A DNA stretch of 64,000 nt from Tissierella sp. MB52-C2 (GTDB lineage: Bacteria; Bacillota; Clostridia; Tissierellales; Tissierellaceae), in contig NZ_CP133261.1 of NCBI RefSeq assembly GCF_030931715.1, positions 930,001 through 994,000 on the forward strand. The letters run 5' to 3'. The notes below the pieces were generated by a model. That model searched no databases. It worked only from the letters and a program-made list of their open reading frames with translations, and was not told the origin of the DNA. The translations under genes and the position numbers were made by a program. Below are positions 39,069-48,825 of the stretch, piece after piece; within the stretch, counting starts at the first letter, position 1; each line of letters starts with the position of its first letter.

Positions 39069-40094
39069 TTACTTAGTTAAATATGCTATGCCTAATTTTA
39101 TAGTGTTATCAATTGCTTCAATATGAGTTCTTTCAAAACTATGGGAAGCATCAACTCCAGGTCCAATTAGACCTACCTTAATATCATATCCAGCCCTAAG
39201 AGCAGCAGAACCATCAGAACCATAGAATGGATATATATCTATTTGGTGATTTATATTATTTTCTTTAGCTAGATTAATAAGTCTTTTTCTAAGCTCATAA
39301 TCATAAGGACCTGTACTGTCCTTAGCACAAATTGTAACAGAGAATTCATCAGAAGTTTGTCCCTCTCCAGGAGCTGCCATATCCACTGCTATGAATTCAA
39401 AAGTTTTTTCAGGTATAGAGGTAGATGCTCCGTGACCAACCTCTTCATAAGTAGATATAAAGAAATTAGTTGTATAGTTAGGAGTAATATTATTTTCAAC
39501 TAAATATTTCGCCATGCCTAATAGAGATATGACACCAGCCTTATCATCTAAATGTCTTGATTTAATAAAACCTGATTCAGTAATTACTACTCTTGGATCA
39601 AAGAATACAAAATCTCCTACATTGATGCCAAGTCTTAGAGTATCTTGTTTTGATGAAACTTTCTCATCTATTCTGATTTCCATATTATCTGCGTTTCTTT
39701 CAATAGCTTTTGTACCCTCACCATGAACATGGGAGGAAGCTTTAGTAGTCATTATAGTACCAGTGTAAGTTTTTCCGTCCATAGTTTCAATAGTTACATG
39801 TTCACCCTCTATGGTATTCCAAACATATCCACCTAATTGGGTAATTTTAAGTTTTCCATTTCCTTTTATTTCTTTTACCATTCCACCTAAAGTATCTACA
39901 TGACCTGATAATGTTACTTCTTTATCTTTGTTTTTCCCCTGAATTGTAGCTATTAAAGCACCTTTATTTGTTCTTCTTGTAGGAATATTTAATTCTTTAA
40001 ATCTTTCTTCTACAAAGGCTACAGCTTTTTCTGTATTTCCAGTAGGACTTGGGATTCTTAATAACTTTTCTAAATTTTCAATCAAATATTTCAT
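39069..40094 (-). CDS. M42 family aminopeptidase (glutamyl aminopeptidase/endoglucanase-like)
   Basis: 341 residues from the ATG at 40094 (site GTGAGG; a TTG at 40100 is also in frame). Metal and active-site patterns are SGHVDTLGGM, RHLDDKAGV, YEEVGHG, VAVDMAAPG-like IAVDMAAPG and SHSFERTH, as in the dinuclear cobalt/zinc M42 peptidases that form large tetrahedral shells. It trims N-terminal residues from peptides in the cytoplasm. A dead C-terminal copy lies at 33401-33663, 5.4 kb away. It fits the peptide-eating lifestyle suggested by the dpp and pepP genes. Confidence 0.93.
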   Translation of the reverse strand: MKYLIENLEKLLRIPSPTGNTEKAVAFVEERFKELNIPTRRTNKGALIATIQGKNKDKEVTLSGHVDTLGGMVKEIKGNGKLKITQLGGYVWNTIEGEHVTIETMDGKTYTGTIMTTKASSHVHGEGTKAIERNADNMEIRIDEKVSSKQDTLRLGINVGDFVFFDPRVVITESGFIKSRHLDDKAGVISLLGMAKYLVENNITPNYTTNFFISTYEEVGHGASTSIPEKTFEFIAVDMAAPGEGQTSDEFSVTICAKDSTGPYDYELRKRLINLAKENNINHQIDIYPFYGSDGSAALRAGYDIKVGLIGPGVDASHSFERTHIEAIDNTIKLGIAYLTK

Positions 40095-40250
40095 AGCCAA
40101 TGCCTCACTTTCTAAATATGTCTATAGATATATTATATTGCTATTGTAATTATAAGTCAAAATCATTTAGCAAATCTAGTGATAATATAGTATAATTAAA
40201 TTAATATGTTTCTTGGGAATAATTTAATTATACACTGGGAGTTGGTTTCA

Positions 40251-40652
40251 ATGATGGAAGAAGTAAGCGCTGGAGGTGTTGTGATATTTGGTAATACTAT
40301 ATTGCTTTTAAAAAAATTTAATGGTGATTGGGTATTACCTAAGGGGAGAGTAGAAAAAGACGAGACTCTAAAGGAAACAGCCTTGAGAGAAGTCTTAGAA
40401 GAATCTGGAGTAAAAGCTGAGGCCGTAAAATATATAGGTATGGTTCACTACAAATATAAAAACTTAAAGGAAAACGAGATGGTCTATAAAACTGTTCATT
40501 GGTATTTAATGAAAACAAACAGTATGGATTGTACTCCACAGAAAAAAGAAGGATTTGTAGATGCTGTATTTGTTCATATAGATAAGGCTAAAAATTTAGT
40601 AAGGTATCAAGATGAGAAGAATATAATTATCAAAGGATTAAAGATGTTGTAG
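40251..40652 (+). CDS. NUDIX hydrolase
   Basis: About 133 residues from ATG 40251 (or 40254). An upstream in-frame ATG at 40206 has no site, and GGGAGTTGG lies just before 40251. The Nudix box GRVEKDETLKETALREVLEESG fits GX5EX7REUXEEXG. The start VSAGGVVIFGNTILLLKKFNGDWVLPKG resembles the bis(5'-nucleosyl)tetraphosphatase-like group. It would clear dinucleoside polyphosphates or other nucleoside diphosphate compounds. It lies 20 bases before whiA. Confidence 0.88.
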   Translation: MMEEVSAGGVVIFGNTILLLKKFNGDWVLPKGRVEKDETLKETALREVLEESGVKAEAVKYIGMVHYKYKNLKENEMVYKTVHWYLMKTNSMDCTPQKKEGFVDAVFVHIDKAKNLVRYQDEKNIIIKGLKML

Positions 40653-40672
40653 ATATAGATTGGGGTGATTGA

Positions 40673-41626
40673 ATGTCATTTTCGGCAACAACTAAAAATG
40701 AACTATCTAGAATACCTTTAACTGATAAATGTTGTGCAATGGCAGAATTAGCAGCCCTCGTTAGGATGAATGGCACTATACAAATATCAGGAATGAAAAA
40801 GATAAATCTAAAATTCACCACTGAAAATGCTGCCATTGCTAGAAGAATATTTTCTTTATTGAAGGTAATTTACAATACTGAAGTAGAAGTAATGGTAAGA
40901 AGAAATAAGCAATTAAAGAAAAATAATAATTATTTAATAATAATTAATAATAAGGATATATCAAAGAAGATATTAGAAGATATAGGATTTATTAGAGATG
41001 ATTCAAGCATATTTAATCCTAACTTTACAATTCCAGAAGAACTAATAAAGAATCGATGTTGTAGACGTTCTTATATTAGAGGTGCATTTTTAGGTGGAGG
41101 TTCCATTAGTAATCCAGAAAAGACTTACCATCTTGAATTTGTAACTAGTAATGAAGAACACGCTATGGATTTATCAAATGTAATTAATTCCTTTGGCTTA
41201 AACTCCAAAATAGTAATCCGAAAAGAAAACTATGTGGTATATATTAAAGAAGGTGAGCAAATAGTAGATTTATTAAATATAATAGGAGCACACCAGGCAC
41301 TTTTAAAACTTGAAGATATTCGGGTGTTAAAAAATGTTAGAAACAATATTAATAGAATAGTAAATTGTGAAACTGCAAATTTGAGCAAAACCATCGATGC
41401 TTCTATGAGACAAGTAGAAAGCATTAAATACATTGAAAAGAGTATTGGTTTAGAAAAACTACCAGAAAACTTAATGGAGGTTGCAAGACTTAGACTAGAA
41501 TATAGTGACGCTAGTCTAAAGGAAATAGGTATGATGTTGGAACCACCTGTTGGGAAGTCTGGAGTTAATCATAGATTTAGAAAAATAGAAGAACTAGCAG
41601 ATAAGTTGAGAGGAGATAGCAAATAA
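40673..41626 (+). CDS. whiA: WhiA family DNA-binding protein
   Basis: 317 residues starting MSFSATTKNELSRI. The LAGLIDADG-like N-terminal domain includes KNRCCRRSYIRGAFLGGGSI near residues 123-142. The C-terminal helix-turn-helix part has RLEYSDASLKEIGMMLEPPVGKSGVNHRFRKI. WhiA controls sporulation septation in Streptomyces and affects division and nucleoid function in Bacillus. It is usually the gene after yvcK; here the two are 9.6 kb apart. It overlaps the next gene by 1 base (TAATG). Confidence 0.96.
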   Translation: MSFSATTKNELSRIPLTDKCCAMAELAALVRMNGTIQISGMKKINLKFTTENAAIARRIFSLLKVIYNTEVEVMVRRNKQLKKNNNYLIIINNKDISKKILEDIGFIRDDSSIFNPNFTIPEELIKNRCCRRSYIRGAFLGGGSISNPEKTYHLEFVTSNEEHAMDLSNVINSFGLNSKIVIRKENYVVYIKEGEQIVDLLNIIGAHQALLKLEDIRVLKNVRNNINRIVNCETANLSKTIDASMRQVESIKYIEKSIGLEKLPENLMEVARLRLEYSDASLKEIGMMLEPPVGKSGVNHRFRKIEELADKLRGDSK

Positions 41627-42012
41627 TGTCTAATATTATAGTTACAAACAATCCATACGTATATGAAAAATATAAGGATAAAATGGATATGATTTATAAA
41701 GAAGAACTTAATTACTTACAATTACTAGAGTTTCTAAGAGATAAAATTCATGAAGGTCATCAACTACTTACTCACCCACTATCAGGAAGTATAAAGCCTA
41801 ATGAAACACCTTATAAAACAGTTATGATTTCAAAGGAAAAAGGAAGTCTTGATACAAGTGGAGTGCTAATAGTTGAAGAGAGTATAGAAACAGCGAAGAA
41901 ATTTCAAACTGACAAACCTACTCCTGATTGGGTAGAAAGTGTATTAGATGATTTTAGAGTTATAGATTTATCTTTAATAGAAAATGTAATTGATAAACTA
42001 GGACATAAGTAG
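41626..42012 (+). CDS. GrdX family protein (stand-alone paralogue)
   Basis: 128 residues. Shared features with the grd-operon GrdX at 55360 are IVTNNPYVYEKYKDKM at the start, a central helix ending in EGHQLLTHPLSGSI, and PYKTVMIS. GrdX is a conserved protein of glycine/sarcosine reductase operons without known activity. This copy is fused by overlap to whiA, outside any reductase context, so it may be expressed constitutively. Its role is unknown. Confidence 0.82.
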   Translation: MSNIIVTNNPYVYEKYKDKMDMIYKEELNYLQLLEFLRDKIHEGHQLLTHPLSGSIKPNETPYKTVMISKEKGSLDTSGVLIVEESIETAKKFQTDKPTPDWVESVLDDFRVIDLSLIENVIDKLGHK

Positions 42013-42016
42013 TTTA

Positions 42017-42213
42017 TAGGTCATTTTACGCAGTTTCGCAACTCAAATCTATTTACTCGATACTCTCGTATAGATTTGGTGCTTATTGCCTTTTTGTTCA
42101 ATGAGTGTAGCGAATTGTAGACAAAAAGGACAGCGAAGTGAATGTAGGAATGAGCGTAGCGAATGTTGCGTTTGACCTACCTGCAATTCGCTAAAGCTCA
42201 TTGGGTTAGGTCA
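42017..42213 (+). repeat. Structured intergenic repeat (MITE-like)
   Basis: Bounded by TAGGTCA at 42017 and 42207, with an inverted TGACCTA at 42173. Inside are a hairpin (AAATCTAT with ATAGATTT, about 42045-42077) and a recurring motif TGAGYGTAGCGAAT (about 42102 and 42150), also present inverted as ATTCGCTAAAGCTCA (about 42186). It is richer in G+C than the flanks and has no long frame. It looks like a foldable, dispersed repeat. It fills the gap between the GrdX-like gene and dnaE. Confidence 0.7.
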
Positions 42214-42216
42214 TAA

Positions 42217-42248
42217 AAAAGGTTTCCTTATATATAGGGAAATCTTTT
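42217..42248 (+). terminator. Terminator before dnaE
   Basis: AAAAGGTTTCC pairs with GGAAATCTTTT (one G-U) around an AT loop, then TTTTATG-type T-rich sequence. It ends the whiA transcript. Confidence 0.75.
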
Positions 42249-42299
42249 GTTTTATGTTAGAATAGAGTTATAAAGAGAACTAGTAGAAAGGGATATTTT

Positions 42300-45200
42300 A
42301 TGAATTATAAAGATAAATTTGTCCATTTACACGTGCATACTGAATATAGTTTATTGGATGGGTCTATTAGGATGAGAGATTTAATCTCTAGAACTAAAGA
42401 TTTAGGTATGGAATCCATTGCTATAACTGATCATGGCTCTATGTTTGGAGTTATTCAATTCTATAAGGAAGCCAAGAAGCAGGGAATTAAACCAATACTT
42501 GGCTCTGAAGTTTATGTAGCTATGAATAAATATACTGAAAAAGAGCCAAAGGATAAGAGCCAATATCATTTAGTACTTTTAGCAGAAAACAATGAAGGTT
42601 ATGAAAACTTAATGAAAATAGTTTCTGAAGCTTATATAAATGGATTTTATTATAAGCCTAGGATAGATCACGATATACTTAGAAGGTATAGTAAAGGAAT
42701 TATCGCTTTATCAGCTTGTCTTGGAGGAGAAGTACAAAAGCATATAATGAATAATAATATAGATAAAGCAAAAGAAATAGCCTTAACATATAGAGAGATT
42801 TTTGGTTCAAATAACTTTTTCCTTGAACTGCAAGATCATGGGATTGAAGAACAAAGAAGGGTAAATAGAGAACTAATAAAAATATCTAAGGAAATGGATA
42901 TAGGATTAGTTGCTACAAATGATGTGCATTATTTAAAAAAAGAAGATGCTGAAGTCCATGATGTTTTATTATGTGTACAAACGGCAAGTACAGTAGATGA
43001 AACAGATAGAATGAAGTTTCCAACAAATGAATTTTATTTAAAATCACCAGAAGAAATGAGAAATATCTTTGGAGATACTTTAGAAGCTTTAGAAAACACT
43101 GCATTGATTGCAGATAGATGTGATGTAGAGCTAGATTTTGATACATTACATTTACCTGAGTATGAGGTGCCAGAGGGCTATACAAATGTGGATTATTTAA
43201 AACATCTTATTTTAGAGGGAATGAAGGAAAGATATAAGATTATTACCGAGGAAATAGAGGATAGATTTAATTATGAGTTTAATACCATAGTTGAAATGGG
43301 ATATACAGACTATTTCCTTATAGTATGGGATTTTATAAAATTTGCTAGAGATAACGGAATAATGGTAGGGCCAGGAAGAGGTTCAGCAGCAGGGAGTATT
43401 GTCTCCTATGCCTTAGGTATTATAGATATAGACCCCTTAGAATATGGTCTGATATTTGAAAGATTTTTAAATCCAGAGAGAGTATCTATGCCAGATATAG
43501 ACATAGATTTTTGTTATGAAAGACGAGAAGAAGTTATTCAATACGTTATAGACAAATATGGAGTAGACCATGTGGCTCAAATAGTCACCTTTGGTACTAT
43601 GGCGGCTAGGGGTTCCATAAGGGATGTAGGAAGAGCAATGAATATGCCCTACGGCGAAGTAGATTATATTGCAAAACAAATACCAATGGAATTAGGTATG
43701 ACGATATCGAAGGCCTTAGAGGTAAATAAATCATTAAAAGATGCCTATGATGAAGACGAAAATGTTCAAAGACTTATAGATGTATCTAAAGCAGTAGAGG
43801 GATTACCTAGACATACATCTACCCATGCTGCTGGAGTAGTTATATCTAAAAATCCTGTGACAAGTTATGTTCCTCTATTAAAAAATGGAGATTCTGTGGC
43901 TACTCAATTTAATATGATAGAATTAGAAGAATTAGGTCTTTTAAAAATGGACTTTTTAGGTCTAAGAACATTAACGGTAATTAGAGATACAGTTAATTTA
44001 GTAGAAGAAAATCATGGAGTAAAAATTGATTTTAATAAGATAAACTATGAAGATCCACTTGTACTTGAAATGTTTGCCAAGGCTGAGACTCTAGGTATAT
44101 TTCAGTTTGAGTCTCCAGGAATGAGGGCGTTTCTTAGGGAATTAAAGCCAAATGTATTTGAAAACCTTATAGCTGCCAATTCTCTTTTTAGACCAGGGCC
44201 TATGAATCAGATACCTACATTTGTGGCTTGTAAACATGATGCATCAAAGATAGAATATCTTCATCCTAAACTAGAGCATATACTAGATGTTACATATGGA
44301 TGTATAGTATATCAGGAGCAGGTAATGCAAATAGTTAGAGATATTGGTGGATATTCTATGGGTAGAGCAGATTTAGTAAGACGTGCCATGGGAAAAAAGA
44401 AAATGGATGTAATGGAAGAAGAAAGAAGGAACTTTATCTATGGTCAAGTCGACGAAAATGGAGAAGTTATTTTATCGGGAGCCATAAGAAATGGAGTAGA
44501 TGAAAAAACAGCTTCAAAAATTTATGACTTGATGATAGACTTTGCCAACTATGCCTTTAATAAAAGCCATTCAGCTGCCTATGCAGTAGTAGCCTATAGA
44601 ACTGCATATTTAAAATATTATTATCCAGTGGAATTTATGGCAGCTCTTATTTCTTCTGTTATGGGGAATACTAACCAAGTATCACTTTATATACAGGAGT
44701 GTAAAAGGCTTGGAATAGACATACTTTCACCTGATATAAATGAATCCTACAATAAATTTACTGTGTCACAAAATAAGATTAGATTTGGACTTTCAGCAGT
44801 AAAAAATGTAGGAGAAAACTTTATAAAGGCCATAGTAGAAGCTAGAAAATCAGGAAGATTTAAATCTTTTACAGATTTTATTGAGAGAATAGAAAAGACA
44901 GATTCATCTGTAATGAATAAAAGGGCAGTAGAATCCTTGATTAAATGTGGTGCTATGGATAGTCTAGGAGTCAATAGGGCACAATTATTGGCAATATATG
45001 AAAAGACAATAGATGGTATTCATGCAGATAGAAAGAGGAATATAGAGGGGCAGTTTTCCATATTTGATACTTTAGATGAAAATGTTTCAAAAGACAATTT
45101 GCCAGATTTAAAAGAATTTCCTAAAAACATACTGCTTACAATGGAGAAGGAAATGGTAGGTATTTATATATCAGGTCACCCATTGGAATCATATAAATCT

Positions 45201-45773
45201 GAAATAGAAAGGGTATCAAATATTACAACCTTTGATTTATTAAATATAAATGAAGAAATAGGTAAAGATTTAAATGGAGTAAAAGATGGGGCATCCATAA
45301 TATTAGGTGGTATAATTGTTGAAAAGAAAAATAAAATAACTAGAAATAATAATATGATGGCATTTATTACATTGGAAGATTTATATGGTTCAATCGAATG
45401 TATAGTTTTTCCTGCTACCTTTGAAAGATATAATAAATATTTAAAAGAAGACAATATAATAGTAATCCATGGTAGAATAAGTATATCTGAGGTGGAAGAA
45501 CCTAAAATAATAGTTGAAAAAATATCTGAACTAAATACTTATAAAAAAGGCAAGATATATGTAAAGATACCATCAAATAATTCTTCAGACACTTTTGATA
45601 AGCTTAAAAGGATTCTAATAAAATATACTGGAGATACACCGGTATATGTATATATTGAAAAGGAAAAGAAAACAGTTGTGGCAGATAGAAGTCTATGGAT
45701 CGATATAGATAATAAAAATGCAATAATAGAATTGAAAAATTTGCTTGGAGAAAATTCAGTTAAAATATCTTAA
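42300..45773 (+). CDS. dnaE: DNA polymerase III alpha subunit, DnaE type
   Basis: 1157 residues. N-terminal PHP domain (FVHLHVHTEYSLLDGSIR, ITDHGSM), then the polymerase core with GPGRGSAAGSIVSYALGI and the catalytic acidic motif PDIDIDFCYERR. Next come SLFRPGPMNQIP and YQEQVMQI, a helix-hairpin-helix region, and the OB-fold (GGIIVEKKNKITRNNNMMAFITLEDLYGSIECIVFP). In low-GC Gram-positives DnaE works beside PolC, extending primers on the lagging strand. It precedes pfkA and pyk, a common arrangement. Confidence 0.97.
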   Translation: MNYKDKFVHLHVHTEYSLLDGSIRMRDLISRTKDLGMESIAITDHGSMFGVIQFYKEAKKQGIKPILGSEVYVAMNKYTEKEPKDKSQYHLVLLAENNEGYENLMKIVSEAYINGFYYKPRIDHDILRRYSKGIIALSACLGGEVQKHIMNNNIDKAKEIALTYREIFGSNNFFLELQDHGIEEQRRVNRELIKISKEMDIGLVATNDVHYLKKEDAEVHDVLLCVQTASTVDETDRMKFPTNEFYLKSPEEMRNIFGDTLEALENTALIADRCDVELDFDTLHLPEYEVPEGYTNVDYLKHLILEGMKERYKIITEEIEDRFNYEFNTIVEMGYTDYFLIVWDFIKFARDNGIMVGPGRGSAAGSIVSYALGIIDIDPLEYGLIFERFLNPERVSMPDIDIDFCYERREEVIQYVIDKYGVDHVAQIVTFGTMAARGSIRDVGRAMNMPYGEVDYIAKQIPMELGMTISKALEVNKSLKDAYDEDENVQRLIDVSKAVEGLPRHTSTHAAGVVISKNPVTSYVPLLKNGDSVATQFNMIELEELGLLKMDFLGLRTLTVIRDTVNLVEENHGVKIDFNKINYEDPLVLEMFAKAETLGIFQFESPGMRAFLRELKPNVFENLIAANSLFRPGPMNQIPTFVACKHDASKIEYLHPKLEHILDVTYGCIVYQEQVMQIVRDIGGYSMGRADLVRRAMGKKKMDVMEEERRNFIYGQVDENGEVILSGAIRNGVDEKTASKIYDLMIDFANYAFNKSHSAAYAVVAYRTAYLKYYYPVEFMAALISSVMGNTNQVSLYIQECKRLGIDILSPDINESYNKFTVSQNKIRFGLSAVKNVGENFIKAIVEARKSGRFKSFTDFIERIEKTDSSVMNKRAVESLIKCGAMDSLGVNRAQLLAIYEKTIDGIHADRKRNIEGQFSIFDTLDENVSKDNLPDLKEFPKNILLTMEKEMVGIYISGHPLESYKSEIERVSNITTFDLLNINEEIGKDLNGVKDGASIILGGIIVEKKNKITRNNNMMAFITLEDLYGSIECIVFPATFERYNKYLKEDNIIVIHGRISISEVEEPKIIVEKISELNTYKKGKIYVKIPSNNSSDTFDKLKRILIKYTGDTPVYVYIEKEKKTVVADRSLWIDIDNKNAIIELKNLLGENSVKIS

Positions 45774-45784
45774 ACCATTATTTT

Positions 45785-45807
45785 AATTGACAACTATATT
45801 GTCAATT
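45785..45807 (+). promoter_or_regulatory. Perfect 9-bp inverted repeat after dnaE
   Basis: AATTGACAA and TTGTCAATT around CTATA, between the dnaE stop and the next gene's GAGGGGTG site. It could be an operator or a small hairpin limiting read-through into pfkA-pyk; no T run follows. Confidence 0.5.
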
Positions 45808-45827
45808 GCAGAGGGGTGCTTTGATAT

Positions 45828-46022
45828 ATGTGGACAGCAGTTCATATGACTACAGGATTCGAAAATGCATTAAATATAGAAAGACAGTTAAAAAAAGAAG
45901 GATTCTTAGTAAAAGTAAAATATTTTACTAAGGAAGGTGAAGAAGAATTATATGAAATATTAGCGCCAGAATTCGAAGCAGGAGAAATTCAGGAGGCAAT
46001 GATAGAATTAGGAATTATTTGA
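45828..46022 (+). CDS. Small conserved cytoplasmic protein, function unknown
   Basis: 64 residues. WTAVHMTTGFENALNIERQLKKEGFLVKVKYF suggests a single beta-alpha-beta unit similar to glutaredoxin-like or DUF2007-like signal proteins (weak). The C-terminal half is acidic and ends in a helix (GEIQEAMIELGII). I recall short proteins of this kind near dnaE-pfkA in Clostridia. The site is GAGGGGTG, somewhat distant from the ATG. It probably belongs to the pfkA transcript, 20 bases upstream of pfkA. Confidence 0.75.
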   Translation: MWTAVHMTTGFENALNIERQLKKEGFLVKVKYFTKEGEEELYEILAPEFEAGEIQEAMIELGII

Positions 46023-46042
46023 TTTATATAAGGGGGAATTAA

Positions 46043-47002
46043 ATGAAGACTATAGGAATACTGACTAGTGGCGGAGATGCACCAGGTATGAATGCAGCCA
46101 TTAGAGCAGTAGTAAGAGCAGGAATATATAATGGATTTAAAGTAATGGGTATAAGACAGGGATATAATGGGCTTATCAATGGAGATATATATGAAATGAA
46201 CCTTTCTTCTGTTGCAGATATAATACATAGAGGAGGAACTATGCTTAGGTCTGCTAGATCAGATGAATTTAAAACAGAAAAGGGATTTAAGAAAGCATTA
46301 AATGTATTAGAAGTATTTGGCATAGATGGACTTGTAGTATTAGGTGGTGATGGTACACTAAAGGGAGCAAGGGAAATATCAAATGCTTCCATACCAACCA
46401 TAGGAATACCTTGTACTATTGATAATGATTGTGGATATTCTGATTTTACCATTGGATTTTTCACAGCTGTAGAAACAGTTGTAGATGCAATATCTAAAAT
46501 TAGAGATACGTCCACATCTCATGGTAGAGCCAATGTTATAGAAGTCATGGGTAGACACTGTGGAGATATTGCATTATATGCAGGTCTGGCAGGTGGAGCT
46601 GAAAGTATAATAGTGCCTGAAGTGGAATTCAATATAGATGATGTATGTAAGAAAGCTATACAGGGGAAAAACAGGGGAAAGTTACATCATATTATTGTCT
46701 TAGCTGAGGGAGTAGGAAATGCTTATGATGTATCTAAAGCAATTGAAGAAAAAACTGGCATAGATACAAGAGTAACAGTTTTAGGATATATTCAAAGAGG
46801 TGGAAATCCTACATCCTATGATAGAATTACAGCCAGTAAAATGGGAAGTAAAGCTATAGATTTGCTAAGGGATGGGAAATCAGGAAGAGCTCTTGGAATT
46901 AAATGTAACCAGATAATTGATATGGATATAAATGATGCTTTAGAGGTGGAGAAAAGCTTTGATATAGAAATGTATAATACTACAAATATTTTATCGATAT
47001 AG
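46043..47002 (+). CDS. pfkA: 6-phosphofructokinase
   Basis: 319 residues, the standard length of the ATP-dependent, allosteric bacterial enzyme. Patterns are [19 protein letters not shown] (ATP site), GGDGTLKGA with Gly and Asp in place for ATP dependence, [17 protein letters not shown] (catalytic Asp), [10 protein letters not shown] and [16 protein letters not shown] replaces the more usual GTD..IGF. It commits fructose-6-phosphate to glycolysis and is followed by pyruvate kinase after 45 bases. The site is AAGGGGG. Confidence 0.96.
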   Translation: MKTIGILTSGGDAPGMNAAIRAVVRAGIYNGFKVMGIRQGYNGLINGDIYEMNLSSVADIIHRGGTMLRSARSDEFKTEKGFKKALNVLEVFGIDGLVVLGGDGTLKGAREISNASIPTIGIPCTIDNDCGYSDFTIGFFTAVETVVDAISKIRDTSTSHGRANVIEVMGRHCGDIALYAGLAGGAESIIVPEVEFNIDDVCKKAIQGKNRGKLHHIIVLAEGVGNAYDVSKAIEEKTGIDTRVTVLGYIQRGGNPTSYDRITASKMGSKAIDLLRDGKSGRALGIKCNQIIDMDINDALEVEKSFDIEMYNTTNILSI

Positions 47003-47047
47003 CGTAATTGAATAATATAGAAAATTAAATTAATGGAGGGGAAACAG

Positions 47048-48805
47048 ATGAAAAAGACTAAAATAGTATGTACAATAGGACCAGCATCTGAATCTGAGGA
47101 GGTATTAAAAGAATTATTTTTAAATGGGTTAAATGTTTGTAGACTTAATTTTTCCCATGGAAGCCATGAGGAACATAAGAAAAGAATAGATACCATAAAA
47201 AAAGTTAGAGAAGAACTTAATATGCCTATAGGAATTATGTTAGATACAAAGGGACCAGAGATAAGACTAGGAGATTTCGAAGAAGGTACTATAGAAATTG
47301 AAGAAGGAAATATATTTACCCTAACAACTAGAGATATATTAGGAGATAATACTATAGTATCTGTTTCTTATGATGGTTTACCAAATGATATTGAAGTAGA
47401 TAGTAGAATTTTAATAGATGACGGACTGGTAGAATTTAAGGTAATAGAAATAATCAATGGAACAGATATAAAATGTATAGCATTAAATAATGGAACTTTA
47501 AAAAATCATAAAGGTGTAAATGTACCAAATGTAAAAATTAATTTACCGGCGGTGACTAAAAAGGATATAGACGATATATTATTTGGAATAGAAAATGAAA
47601 TAGATTTTATAGCTGCATCCTTTGTTAGGAAAGCATCTGATGTTTTAGAAATAAGAAAAATATTAGAAGACAATAATGCAGATTTTATAGAGATAATTTC
47701 AAAAATAGAAAACCAAGAAGGTGTAGATAATATAGATGAAATACTTGCTGCATCTGATGGAATAATGGTAGCTAGGGGAGACTTAGGAGTAGAGATACAA
47801 ACAGAGGAGATACCACTGGTTCAAAAAGATTTAATAAGAAGATCAAATCTATCAGGAAAACCAGTTATTACAGCTACGCAAATGTTAGATTCCATGATGA
47901 GAAATCCTAGACCGACTAGAGCAGAAGTAACAGATGTTGCCAATGCCATTCTTGATGGAAGTAGTGCAATTATGTTATCTGGAGAAACTGCTGCAGGAAA
48001 ATATCCTATTGAATCTGTAAAAACCATGTATAATATTGCAACAAGGACAGAAGAATCTTTAGATTATGGAGAAATACTAAAATCTAAATCTATTATATCA
48101 GAAGTATCAACAACTAATGCAATAGGAAAGGCAACTTGTACAACAGCAATGGATTTAGAAGCATCTGCCATAATTACTGCAACTTCTTCAGGATATACTT
48201 CAAAGGCTATATCTAAATTTAGACCAAAATCTCCTATAATAGCAGCTACAACTAAAGAATCTGTAATGAGAAGATTATCTTTAGTATGGGGAGTTTATCC
48301 AGTATTATCTCCTTATAGCAATTCTACAGATGATGTAATAGAACTATCTATACAATCAGCAGTAGATAAAGGATATGTAAAAGAAGGAGATTTAGTAGTT
48401 ATTACAGCGGGGATTCCTGTAGGAACATCAGGATCTACTAACCTTATTAAAGTTCATACAATAGGAAAAGTATTGATTAAAGGTATGGGAATTTGTAAAG
48501 GTTCAACATTGGGTAGAATTTGTATTGCAAATAATAAAGAAGAATTAGAATCGAAGTTTAGAGATGGTGATATTATAGTTAGTAGAGATACAGATAGAGA
48601 TATGATACCATTTATTGAAAGAGCATCTGCTATAATAACAGAACAAGGTGGACTTACATCCCATGCAGCCATAGTAGGGCTAAATCTTAATAAAACAACC
48701 ATAGTAGGTGCAGAAAATGCTACAACTTTATTAGAAGATGGAGAAATAGTAACAGTAGATAGTGCTACAGGACTTGTATATAAAGGAGAAGCAAGAGTAT
48801 TATAG
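47048..48805 (+). CDS. pyk: Pyruvate kinase with C-terminal PEP-utilising domain
   Basis: 585 residues from ATG 47048. An in-frame ATG at 47033 lies before the GGAGGGG site and is not used. The core has MKKTKIVCTIGPAS, LNFSHGSHEEH, MLDTKGPEIR, the catalytic-region ISKIENQEG, MVARGDLGVEI, and the PROSITE-like ITATQMLDSM with SGETAAGKYP. The extra C-terminal domain (about 475-585) has ITEQGGLTSHAAIVG, the phosphohistidine domain seen in Bacillus and clostridial enzymes. It makes ATP and pyruvate, feeding PFOR. Confidence 0.96.
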   Translation: MKKTKIVCTIGPASESEEVLKELFLNGLNVCRLNFSHGSHEEHKKRIDTIKKVREELNMPIGIMLDTKGPEIRLGDFEEGTIEIEEGNIFTLTTRDILGDNTIVSVSYDGLPNDIEVDSRILIDDGLVEFKVIEIINGTDIKCIALNNGTLKNHKGVNVPNVKINLPAVTKKDIDDILFGIENEIDFIAASFVRKASDVLEIRKILEDNNADFIEIISKIENQEGVDNIDEILAASDGIMVARGDLGVEIQTEEIPLVQKDLIRRSNLSGKPVITATQMLDSMMRNPRPTRAEVTDVANAILDGSSAIMLSGETAAGKYPIESVKTMYNIATRTEESLDYGEILKSKSIISEVSTTNAIGKATCTTAMDLEASAIITATSSGYTSKAISKFRPKSPIIAATTKESVMRRLSLVWGVYPVLSPYSNSTDDVIELSIQSAVDKGYVKEGDLVVITAGIPVGTSGSTNLIKVHTIGKVLIKGMGICKGSTLGRICIANNKEELESKFRDGDIIVSRDTDRDMIPFIERASAIITEQGGLTSHAAIVGLNLNKTTIVGAENATTLLEDGEIVTVDSATGLVYKGEARVL

Positions 48806-48825
48806 AAACAATAAGGGGGATAAAT

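Noticed and set aside
42017-42213. CRISPR array or tRNA in the repeat before dnaE
   Set aside because: Repeats are too few, uneven and inverted, and no tRNA cloverleaf or conserved T-loop is seen.
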